The notes under the pieces were generated by a model that was not told the DNA's origin, made no database searches, and saw nothing but the letters and a program-made list of their open reading frames with translations. Source: Mesorhabditis belari (taxonomy: Eukaryota > Nematoda > Chromadorea > Rhabditida > Rhabditidae). Taken from it: DNA of 64,000 bases. Below, piece after piece: positions 23,724 through 34,800 of the stretch; position 1 is the stretch's first letter, and each line of letters begins with the position of its first letter. The DNA lies in the NCBI GenBank assembly GCA_958450365.1, contig CAUEEP010000742.1, positions 1,132,001 to 1,196,000 of the forward strand. Reading direction: 5' to 3'. Made by a program: the position numbers and the translations under genes.

Positions 23724-24914
23724 TGTAAGTGTTGTGCGTTCATTTTATAGGTGAAAGCTTTTAAAAAGCGACTTAAAAAGCTACCGTAATTTGGCTGATG
23801 ATTTGGTGATTGTTAATGGAATCGATTGCCTATATTAATGTTAGTGTCTGGTTTAAAATGTTTCCCGATTTAGCCGATTTATCGGAATTACGATAACGTA
23901 TCCATTTTAAACCAAAGATTAAACCTTTCAGCTTTCAGCTTTCGTATTTGATTCTTTCATGATCTTTCCCTTCTTGTATCCCTCGAATTTCTCATCAAAG
24001 ATCAACAAACGAATCCCTGAAAAGTGATATCCACTCAAATGTGTGATCATCAAGAGACCAAGCCACAACTAACATTCCAGTCAGCAGATAGATCTACAAC
24101 TACAACAATCTATCTACATTTGAAGATCATCAAGAGACCAAGGCACAACTAACATTCCAGCCAGCAGATAGATGTCTTTTAAAGCTTTAGACTTTCAAAT
24201 CTATCTACATCTGAAGATCAACGAGAAATCATCACCAAAAGATCACCAAAAGATCACCAAAATATCAAACTTCTACGAGAGAATCAAATAAACCGATAAA
24301 AACTGATCTCTACTGCTTCTCCTTTGCTTTCCAGCATAAAGACTTTGAGCACACTAGAAAACATTTGTTTACAAGTCAAGCTAAACCAAAAATCCTAGCC
24401 GAAACCTTTCAATGTGACTGAAGAAATGCATCTTTATGACTCATTGCCTTAAATTCAAACAAACTAAAAACAAAAATAAAAGCAAGTATGTTTTGTTGTT
24501 TATTTGTAGATTGGAGGATAGCAAATATTTCCCGATTTCCACACCTCACGTCTTCACTCTTCAAATAATGCATTTTGTCGTTAAATCAACACTTTCTTTT
24601 TTTTGCTGAAAACTCAGTAAAGTACTTTCGGCCAAAATATTATGATTTGTCTGAAAATTTCGTTCGCTAGGTTTGCTATTGTAGGCTTTATAATAGACTC
24701 AATAGAGAGTATCAATTTTTACAATTTATAACTCAATCAAACGGAAATGAAACGATAAACCACAGAAAAAAAAAAAAAAAAAAAGGTTTAAAAGCAATCT
24801 AAAATATAAATAAGAGAAAGAAAAGAATAGAAATAAAAGAATAGAAATAAAGAGAAAGAGAAATAAAGAGAAATAAACGAATTAGATCTTACTGTCATGT
24901 CAATTAGAAATTAT
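23724..24914. other. Intergenic, no gene supported
   Basis: AT-rich. Holds an 80-bp tandem duplication (24045-24093 and 24125-24173, both starting GATCATCAAGAGACCAAG) and a long A-run at about 24764-24784. No exons recognised. Confidence 0.5.
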
Positions 24915-25435
24915 TAGGTTTATGCAAAAGTCTTTTTCATTTTTTTCGTACTTCTTTTGAAAAATAACAAAGTCATCAATTAACCTATGGTTTGCTCTAA
25001 ATGAAAAGTGTTTATTGTTGAATTTTCCCATCTTTTTAAGTCAATTTGGGTTCACTTTCAAGCAAATTCGAGAGTGAAAACGGGTTTTTCATAAAAATCT
25101 ATAAAAACCTCTATAAAGAAATTGGCTGAATCAATTTCTCTGAAAATCTGAAAAAATATCAAACTTTTTGTGCTCTATCTTTTATTTATTAACATCAAGA
25201 TTGGTTTCCTTAGCTAAAGCGTCTAAAATGCATCATCGAGCCGTCGCCTTTTTTGACTACCCGACTTCAGGGTCTCAAAAAAATCTAGACATAAGACATT
25301 TTAAACTCGTTTTAATGTCATTTTGCAGAAAAATAATTGACCTTTCGAATGCAATAAACCGTTGTTCAATTGGTGCATTTGTTACTTTTTAACGGAAGTA
25401 CGAAAAAAATGAAAAAGACTTTTGTATCAACCTAA
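24915..25435. mobile_element. Non-autonomous mariner/Tc1-type MITE, about 520 bp
   Basis: Terminal inverted repeats of about 45 bp: the left end is TTAGGTTTATGCAAAAGTCT and the right end is its complement with two changes (TTAGGTTGATACAAAAGTCT). TA flanks both ends. The interior has no transposase, so it depends on another element. Confidence 0.75.
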
Positions 25436-26030
25436 TAGATCCATCCTATTGCACTGCTCTATATTTAATCTTTTTGTACCTGTTTTTTCTAACTATAGTC
25501 TTACTGTATTTCTAGGTTTCTTTCTTTTTTTTTTTGTGAAAGTATTGTAGCATTATTTTATATGCGGTTATGATTATCTGATTTGTTTCTATTTGCCCCT
25601 GAATAAAGCATATATATGTCGTAACCGTTTACGAAATTTAGCCGCTAACGAATAATTCGTTAACGGTTAGTCGTTTACGAATGATTCGTTATTGATTTTT
25701 TTTTTTTGCAAATATAGCTTCTCTGTAAAAGAGATTATAGAGCGGCGTGTTGCTCATTTATAGCTTTACCTCATAAGAAATCGTTTTTTTTTTTTTCTCG
25801 CGCAAAAAGTGAGATGAATTTAGGCTGGAAAAGAGTCACTTGTTCAAAAGTCTCGAAAATTTTAACGCAAAAGCTGCACTTGATCTTTTTTACGAGTAAC
25901 TTTTTTTTGGAGTCCACTTGTAAATCATAGAAGAGAATGTTCTTGAAGTAGTGGATTCGTTTTTAAGAAATTCCAGTCAAACTTTTCTGGGACTTTCTTT
26001 CCAACCTAATATATCAAAAGTTATTGTGGT
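25436..26030. other. Intergenic, no gene supported
   Basis: AT-rich sequence with a short palindromic motif around CGTTTACGAATGATTCGTTA near 25640-25690. No exons recognised. Confidence 0.45.
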
Positions 26031-26725
26031 CCTTGATTACTGTAGCACTGGTCTGAAAACGGTAGTTTAATTTCAACATATAGTTTTCAGTTGTTCCCGA
26101 ATCACCACCTCCAGCTCAAGAGCCACAACCCATCTACAGCGTCTCATTTTCGGCGATTCATCCGAATCTCTTTAGTGGATGTGCAATTGATGAGGATGAG
26201 AGGTTCAATTTTGGTTTTCGATTCTGAATCCAATATTCCAGTGTTGCCGAGTTGAAAGCGTACAACCCTTTGTTGGAAACGTTGGCTGACGATCGAATTG
26301 TCCCACGAGAGTTAGTGCCTTGTATTCAACATTGTGCGGTAAGTGGTTTTAAAAAAAAGCAAAGCAAAACAAAGCTTTATTTCGAATGCAGACTGCTTTT
26401 TTTCAAGATTGGGGTCCTCCACTCGCCGAGCAAATAGCTTTACTCTTTGATTTTGTCATCAACATATATGCAACAAGTGAATCTAAGAAATATCTATTCA
26501 AAAACTAGATAAAGTATTAATATTATGTATTTCTAGTCAATTCTGACGCAATGTATGCACCGGAGAGGGTACACAAGGCGATTTACGAGTACTCGAGCCA
26601 GTATTGGAGGAAAACCGCTTTGCCTGAGATTGAGTTACCTGAGGTGACTATAAATAACACCAGAATACTCAGTTACCGTTTACTCATTACAAACTCATTA
26701 CGAAGAACTACAGTATTCATCAATT
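26031..26725 (+). pseudogene. Inverted partial duplicate of the 28.8-38 kb gene (arm A)
   Basis: This plus-strand segment matches, in reverse orientation, about 28720-29860. It repeats the exon pieces VPESPPPAQEPQPIY, SVSFSAIHPNLFSGCAIDED, VAELKAYNPLLETLADDRIV, PRELVPCIQHCA, the DWGPPLA region (here 'ttggggtcctccactcgcc') and SDAMYAPERVHKAIYEYSS, with introns. Compared with arm B it lacks about 390 bp (the sequence at 29338-29727 of arm B), so PQPIY is joined straight to SVSFSAIHPNLF. It also lacks all 5' exons. After arm A a transposon is inserted. It is best seen as a broken duplicate. Confidence 0.75.
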
Positions 26726-26732
26726 GCGTCTA

Positions 26733-27505
26733 GCAAAGAAGATGGTGCGCTTGGTGGCGACTGGCCTACTTGAGAGGATCTTCTTCACAGATGAAAAGAT
26801 TTTTTCTATCCAGTCTTTGCACAACCGCCAAAATCATAGATAACTTCTCAAAAGGGGTCTGAAGAACACATTTGCGGGAAATTTGATGGTTAGAAAGCAT
26901 TTTTCAGCTTCGATTATGGTTTGTGGAGGTATGTGTGCTACAAGCAAGACACCGCCACAGCAAGACAACAGAAACGTCAAGATGAATGCTAAAAACTGCC
27001 AACAACTGGTATTAAAAGATGTCTTGAAACATTGGGCAACAAATCACTTTGGATAAGCTGGTTTTTTTTTTCCTGCAACAGGACTGGGCTCCTGAGCATG
27101 GTGCTCACTCAACTCTCAACGTTTGCGCTCAGTTGTTTCCAGGCTTTTGGGATAAGACCATTTGGCCTTCAAATTCGCCAGATCTTAATCCCCTCGATTA
27201 CTCTGTTTGGGCTATTTTGGAAGGCAAGATCTCGATGAAGATGTATCAAACAGTGGATGCTTTAAAATCTGCTCTGAAACGAGTCTGGGATGAAATAACT
27301 GTTTAAGCGTGCGCCACCATCGTGAGGAACTTCTCAAAGGGTTTAAAGAGGTGTATCGAAGCGAATGGTGGAAATTTCGAGCATTTGTTATAAGTTATTT
27401 GTTGTTATGATTCGAATAAAGGGTTTTTTATTAATTTTTAACTTTTTAAAGCTAGTTTTTAAACCTATCTTAAGAAGCGGCTTCAAACTTTTGCCGCACC
27501 CTGTA
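26733..27505 (+). mobile_element. 5'-truncated maT-like (DD37D) mariner-superfamily element
   Basis: The plus strand shows the catalytic half of a transposase: FFTDEKIF, then FFLQQDWAPEHGAHSTLNV, then WPSNSPDLNPLDYSVWAILE, stopping at about 27306. There are 37 residues between the second and third catalytic Asp, the DD37D signature of maT-type elements. In-frame stops and shifts occur near 26830-27050. The 3' terminal repeat ends '...ttttgccgcaccctg' at about 27503. No matching 5' end is seen; the left part is replaced by the gene duplicate. Confidence 0.75.
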
Positions 27506-27526
27506 TTTGCGTAACTAAAACTATTA

Positions 27527-28064
27527 CCCTAAAGTCGCGCGTATAAGTTCTGTTTGGTTTTCGCATGCAAATTGACGGCTGTCTCCGGTGCGGTGTGTCG
27601 ACGGTTCGAACCCCGCTGCAGCATAACTTTTTTTGCTTTTTAAGAACAATAATAGAAGTAAATTTATTGAGGGTTATAGCAAATTTTATGCTGTTATTTG
27701 TTGCTCCGGGCGTGGCTCGGCGCGTCCGCCCTGCTCCTCTCCGGTGCTCAGTCTTATTGATCCCTCCCTGGCCTCTTCATCCGGCCAAAGTCCACGTCGA
27801 CGGTCGAAAGAGATGCGTCTTCTTTCCAGTGTCTTCTTCAACACTATCGTCTGGATGTGTATCCATGCACATAACAAATAGCAATGGTGATAGGCTGTCA
27901 CCCTGTAGCATCCCGCGCTCCAAGAACAATAATAAAAGTTTATATAACAATAAAAACCCAACAAAAAGAAATTCAAAGCAATTAAAGCGAAATTAAAGCG
28001 AAAGCGAATGTAAATTAAGGCAGAGCTTATACTCGGATCAACTTATACTCGAGAGACTTTAGGG
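27527..28064 (-). mobile_element. Element with CCCTAAAGTC inverted ends, carrying a LINE reverse transcriptase fragment
   Basis: Left end CCCTAAAGTCGCGCGTATAAG and right end complementary to CCCTAAAGTCTC...TATAAG, flanked by TTA/TAA. Inside, the minus strand at about 27700-27915 reads GMLQGDSLSPLLFVMCMD, the GxxQGDxLSPLLF box of non-LTR reverse transcriptases, followed by frameshifted sequence. Either a TIR element captured a LINE fragment or the ends belong to a composite. Not functional. Confidence 0.55.
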
Positions 28065-28196
28065 TAATCGCTTAAAGAGCGCCAAGAACTTTATCAAAAG
28101 AAAATCGATGTAACTTTTTAAAAAAATTGAGTGTTAAAAGACTTTTTGTTTTGTAGAAAATGGCTGTAGAAAATATTTAGTGCCTCGATGGCCGAA

Positions 28197-28735
28197 AAAT
28201 TTCTTTCAGAGTCCTATCGGAGATTCGAAAAGACGTCGGTTTGATGGTTCATTTCAAAATGTTCTTCTTTATGGTCAGCACTTGTGTAAACGAGCCATTT
28301 CTAGTGCAATCGATTGATTTATTTGATTATATTTTTAGATCCATCTTTATTACCGGCTTCAAATTCAGCAATACTTGTGTTGTCAAGAATCAATGGTTTG
28401 TGAAATTAAAGATTTTTGTATAAACTTAAAGCTACCGTACATAGAAATCGACAATTACAGCACTCCAGATTGAAGAAAAAGACTATAAAAATTGTAAATT
28501 TCCACAAAAAAAAGCATCAGGTTTACCATCAAACGACTCTAGAAAATCTATAGAAATAAAAAAAAAAAGCAAACCGTTATTCCCAGGAAATACTTGCAAA
28601 TGAGTTGGATGAATTGGAGAAGTTGTGGATGCTTTCTGGATCGACTTTCGGCTGTTGGACAATCGGTGGAGCGCTCACTAGCATCACCAAGTTCTTCGCG
28701 TTTTCTGGCTTCGAAAGGATTGATGAATACTGTAA
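28197..28735 (+). other. Coding-like plus-strand exons next to the inversion junction
   Basis: The stretch after a CAG acceptor at 28577 reads EILANELDELEKLWMLSGST, then GCWTIGGALTSITKFFAFSG, to FERIDEY at about 28730. Upstream, 28200-28260 reads VLSEIRKDVGLMVHFKMFFF to a donor-like GTCAGC. The composition is protein-like and may be the 3' part of the duplicated gene whose arm A lies at 26.0-26.7 kb, separated from it by transposons. No family recognised. Confidence 0.35.
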
Positions 28736-28821
28736 TGTAATGAGTTTTTATCTTTGTAATGAGTTTTTAAAGAGTAAACAACGGTAACTGAGTATTCTGG
28801 TGTTATTTATAGTCACCTCAG

Positions 28822-31800
28822 GTAACTCAATCTCTGCAGGCAAAGCGAGCGAGGTTTTCCTCCAATACTCGCTCGAGTACTCGTAAATCGCCTTGTGTAC
28901 CCTCTCCGGTGCATACATTGCGTCAGAATTGACTAGAAATAGATAATATTAATACTTTATCTAGTTTTTGAATAGATATTTCTTAGATTCACTTGTTGCA
29001 TATATGTTGATGACAAAATCAAAGAGTAAAGCTATTTGCTTGGCGAGTGGAGGACCCCAATCCTGAAAAAAGCAGTCTGCATTGGAAATAAAGCTTTGCT
29101 TTGTTTTGCTTTGCTTTGCTGTGCTTAAAACCACTTACCGCACAATGTTGAATACAAGGCACTAGCTCTCGTGGGACAATTCGATCGTCGGCCAACGTTT
29201 CCAACAAAGAGTGATACGCTTTCAACTCGGCAACACTGGAATAGTGGATTCAAAATCGAAAACCAAAATTGAACCTCACATCCTCATCAATTGCACATCC
29301 ACTAAAGAGATTCGGATGAATCTCCGAAAATGAGACGCTCACAGTCCACAAATTATCCTCATCGACTGAAAAATTAGATTATATTGTTTATTTAGAGACA
29401 CCATAGCTTTAGGTACTTCTTAGAGAAACACAAATTTGACCCACCTTCACTGAAAGTGATCACTGTTCGACCACACTGTTTCCCCAAAAGACGCAGGAAT
29501 TTCTTCGTCAATGGAAAGATGTTTGGCACTTGAGACAACTCATCAACAATCTAAAAACCGTTTCAAAGCCGACTTTTTTCCCAAAATCTTAGCCTGGAAC
29601 TGACCGCTTCATCTCGATTCTCCCCATCATTCTCTACTTCGGTTTCTTCTTCCAATAACAACTGAGGTTCTTCCACAAACCCGTCTTCAGCCGAGTTTAC
29701 TTCTTCTTTCACAAGACTGTGATTGTAGATGGGTTGTGGCTCTTGAGCTGGAGGTGGTGATTCGGGAACAACTGAAAACTATATGTTGAAATTAAACTAC
29801 CGTTTTCAGACCAGTGCTACAGTAATCATGACGACCTCCAGCTCAAAAACCACAATAACTTTTAATCTAACTTGAAAACTCGACCTGGCTCTGGTGCTGA
29901 GAGCTTGGCGCTCTGTGCTCTTTCCACTGTTCTCGGTGGTATCCCCTCCGGTAGTGGGATCTCTAAAACACAAATGTTCAGCTAGTCTGTGCTTTCTAAA
30001 TAATATTGTGGACTCGAGATTGAGCATCAAAAGACTTGTATGAAATTTGCCCATAAAGACTCAAAGATCTTTTAAAAATCCAGATTTTATTATTCATCCT
30101 TTTGCACATTTTTGGTGGTTGATTTTTTCGTGGTTAATTTAAACTTTTATATGTATTACTTATATTAATTCGGTATATTAAAGTGAAAGATTTACCGAGG
30201 ATTGTTCAGTTTCCAAACCCTGAAAAGAGGTTTGGAAACTGGGCAATCCTCGATCCTTGCTATTCCCTTCACGGGCTCGTTTCTCTGAAAAGTTGAATGA
30301 TCTTGATGACAGGATGACGGGAACTTGTTCTATTGGGCCTCTTATACCTCTTGTACTAATATATCGTGACCAATATACCAATATATTCGAATAAACCAAC
30401 CATCCAGCGGCACCTTCCATTCAGGCGTTACCCAGCGATATGTTGGGCGCTTTATTGGATCTCTTTGCGGTGAGCTACTCTTTCGTTTATTGATTTGACT
30501 CGTTGAATTTAATTTATCTGAATATTCAGTTTTAATCATTCACAGAACTATTATAAACATTTAAAAAGGAAAAACATTTAAATATTTAAATATTTAAATA
30601 TTTAAATATTTAAACATTTAAACATTTAAAAAGAAAAACCTTTTGACAGTGGACTGATGAAACGATCCGTTAGCACGTTGGCATTTCTCGGATCTTAAAG
30701 AATAAGTTCTTTCAAACATTTCAAGATTTATCAAGTTTAAATTTAATATCTAAGCTTTAGTTTTCAACAAAAATCAATCACCAATATTGTTCTGAGATCG
30801 TTTATTGATTGATGATCGCTTTCGATGATTTAAAAAGTAAATTTGATCATTTCAAAGTTTTAAACATAAACTAAACAAGCTTTATCACTGTAATGTTAAA
30901 CAAAAAAAACATTTGTGATAACCATGACCAAATGTTTGACCTCTTTCCTCATACCCAACCCATTCCTCCCTACAATTTTCACTTAATACTCACTCGATTC
31001 TTCGTTGATGAAAGAAATCCGGCACTGCGTCTTGTCGTTGTTGTTCTCAAAGTGGATTTCTTTTAATTATTTTAATCTTTGATCTATTTTAGTCTTTTGT
31101 TTAGGTTAAATCTATCCAAAGTATTAGATATTTTAGAAAACTTACTATTTTTGGTAATGGCACATTAGATGGCAAACAAATCGGCTCATTATGCCAGAAA
31201 TTCCAAGTTGTGGCGGCGATTCTTCGGCCAAGTTTCTGGAAGGGATACGATTTTAGATTAGATTGTATATCTAAAAGTTTAATGATTACTGTATTAGTAC
31301 AAACAGAGCAAATCTCATCATGGGACGATGCTTTCCGATGCTTTACACATTTCAATGTTTCCTCGTCAAGCTCACAACGTCCATTCGGATTTTTTCGAAG
31401 GAAATCTAAGCAAAGTTATTACTAAGACTTTATAATATTATCTAATATTATCTATTATTATAATATTTCAAATAAATCACCATTTGACTCACGTCGAATC
31501 TCAAACATTAGCTTTTGAAGGTTTTTGAAAAGATAAGGAACATAACGCTGGAAAGGTTATTGTTATGTTTTATGTACTTATCTGGAAAGTACTTATCAAT
31601 TCGAAAACATCAAAACAACTAACCTTTCTCATAAAGAATGGCACAAGCATTTTTGGAATCACATTCAAATTCTTCATCTCGTTCAAATAATTCAACTCGA
31701 CGCGTGAATCGTTTTTCCATCTAAATAAAATTTGAAAACTATTTAAAAGCCGTGTTCCTTGAAGATGAGAGTTAATTAAAATAGTGTGACATCCAGCTAA

Positions 31801-34800
31801 GTAAAATTTCAAATTTTTAACAACGGTTTTCAATTAGGAATTTGAGATTTTCCCCCAACCAACTCACCTCGTCGAGCACCTCGATGAAAGGACACATGAC
31901 GGTACACTCGTCGTCCAGCAGAGCTGTTCTTTAATTTTCTTTAATCTCAAAGTCTTTTTTGCTTTTCATACGTCGTTGCTCTTTCTTGCCTATGTACCAT
32001 TTTTTCGTGTTCTTATCGATTTTCGGCAACACTGCCCTCAGCTCGTCGATTGTCAACGCGTCAAAATCAAGATCCTTCTCCTCTTCCAGTTCTAGAAAGA
32101 GTCTACTTTTAAAGGTTAAAGATATTCTATCAATATTTCAGTACCTTATAGCACTTCTACGATTACTACAATTAGAAAAGTCTTATTGCAATACTTGTAC
32201 AATTGTATCGTGTACACTTGCACAATTGTACTTTGTACAGTACAATTGTACCTTGTACACTTGTACAATTGTATCTTGTACACTTGTACAATTGTATCTT
32301 GTACAGTACAATTGTATCTTGTACAGTACAATTGTACCTTGTACACTTATACAATTGTATCCTTAGATCTTTCACCATTATCCAGACAATTCTTACCGTA
32401 GATCTTTGCTTGAATCGTTGCCTCTTTTGATTGAATCATGTGTATCTGATTGGGTAAACGAAACGACTCAACACTGAATTTCAACATTTATCATAAATCC
32501 CTTTTATAACTGACTTCTGTGAAGCGCTGGGATTGATGAGTCGCTTCGCTTCACTCAAATGTTGCCACGAGTTTTGGCTAAGGGGTAACTTGTTGTTGAA
32601 GATGTTTTGGACACTTTCCTGAACATTTTGGCATTACATTTAATGGTTGATCGAATAGGTAAAAGTGATTAGATGAAAAACATCTAAATATATATTAGGG
32701 TGGTGCAAAAGGAACTGCCGATTTGACGGTAAATTCAAAAAAACAACATCAAAGCGAGAAATCTTTATTTATCGAAATATTCACCACAAGCATCGATGAC
32801 TTTCCTTCATCGAACGCGAAGAGACCGAATGCCATCTCCGAAGAACTGGGACTCCTGGGACTCAAAATAGTTGAGCACCCAGTTACGGATCTCATCATCA
32901 TTCTTGAACTGCTTCTCCTTCAGAAAGTGCTGCATCGAGCAAAATAGGTGATAATCACTTGGAGCCATATCAGAAGAATATGGCGGGTGAGGCAGAACTT
33001 CCCATCCAAATTCTTTAATTTTCTGCTGTGTGATTTTCGCAACGTGCGGCTTAGCATTGTCATGCAAGAGCTTCACTAAAGTCATGTTCGCACCCTGGCG
33101 TTCCATTGCTTTGTACACTCCGTCTAGCTGATGAGCATACAAGTCCACAGTGACCGTTTCTTCTATGTTCCAGTAATTCAAAGTACACCAAACCCTTGCT
33201 GTTCCACCATACAAGACAATAAGATCTTCTTCCCGTGGATTTCGGGCCTTGGGGTTGGAACAGAACGCTCGCCGGCGCTCAGCCACTGTCGTTCTCGCGT
33301 AAAGTTGTCGTATGCAATCCATTTCTCATCCGATGTCACGATAGAATCAAGAAATCCGTCATTCTTTGCACGATACAGGAGAATTTAGCGAGGTTAGCTT
33401 CACTGAGTTGATGAGGGACCCATCTTCCACAACGATTTTTCTTTCCAATAGCGTGAAGATGGCGTTCGATGGTGAAATGATCACAATGAATATTTTCCCA
33501 AGATCTCGAGCAGATTGGCATGGATCGGCCTGAATAACGTCCCTCAGCTTGGCTTCGTTCACGACTTATGGCCTCAAACCGTGCTCGTAATCTTCCAAAG
33601 TCTCGTCTCCCTCTCGGAATCGTTGAAACCAAGTCTGACACTGCCTGAGAGACAAACAAACTGCCATCTCGGAAAGCAGCACAGAGAGAACGATGCGATT
33701 CGGCAGCAGACTTTCCAATTTTGAAATTAAACAGTAATTGTAAAGAAATATTGTTCGCGTGCTTGGTACTCTTCACTCAAGACACGTTATTTCTTGTTTC
33801 GAGATATCTGATCTCACTTGAACTAAAAACACTTTATTCAATAGCCGACTGACTCGGAATCTCACTTGAGCAATTTTCACACAAGATCGACAATTGAATT
33901 AAAAGCGACGATAAAAAACAGAAACAACTTCGTCCTAATTAGGACACAACTTTCACACAATGAGAGGAAAGCAGAAAGAAAAAAAAATGAAAGATAACAA
34001 AAAAGGGGGTGGGACAAATGCGACCTTTTTTTTGCGCACCTGGACATTTGCGCACCTTTTTTTTGCTGGAAAAGGCCTTAGGAAAGGTCGTAGAGCTTCG
34101 AAAATGTTTCCATACTGGGGAATCGTATGCGTAGATTCCGAATTTCGACAAATCAAAGCAAATCAGACCTCGCTGACACGTTAAATTTGAGCTAAAATGC
34201 AAAAACTACGCAACTTAACGCTTTTCCGCAGTTTTTGCCTTTTAGCCCAAATTTGACGTGTCAGCGAGGTGTGATTTGTCGAAATTCGGAATCTACGCAT
34301 ACGATACCCTTCTATGAAAACATTTTTGAAGCTCTACGACCTTTCCTAAGGCCTTTTCCAGCAAAAAAAAGGTGCGCAAATGTCCAGGTGCGCAAAAAAA
34401 GGTCGCATTTGTCCCACCCCCACAAAAAAAACAAAATGAACAACAGTGCATAGGCTTTAACACAAGATACTCAGCTAACAAGCTACAAAACAATAAATGA
34501 TTTGGGGCGCGAAATAGAATGAAGGCGCACCGATTTCCTCAATATTTGTTCAATTTTTTTTAGGCTGTCAGAGTTAGATAACTTTTAGTGGCTATTCGCC
34601 ACAGTAATGCTGCTCGTAGCACAAACTTTTAGTGGCTATTCGCCACAGTAATGCTGCTCGTAGCACAAACTTTTAGTGGCTATTCGCCACAGTAATGCTG
34701 CTCGTAGCACAAACTTTTAGTGGCTATTCGCCACAGTAATGCTGCTCGTAGCACAAACTTTTGCTCGACCATGATCTAAATAAAAAAAAATATAAGCATT

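Noticed and set aside
27560..27630. GGTTCGAACCCC followed by a T-run, like a tRNA T-loop with Pol III terminator
   Set aside because: The bases on either side do not form a five-base T-stem, no A box lies at the right distance upstream and no acceptor stem pairs. It lies inside the transposon-like segment.
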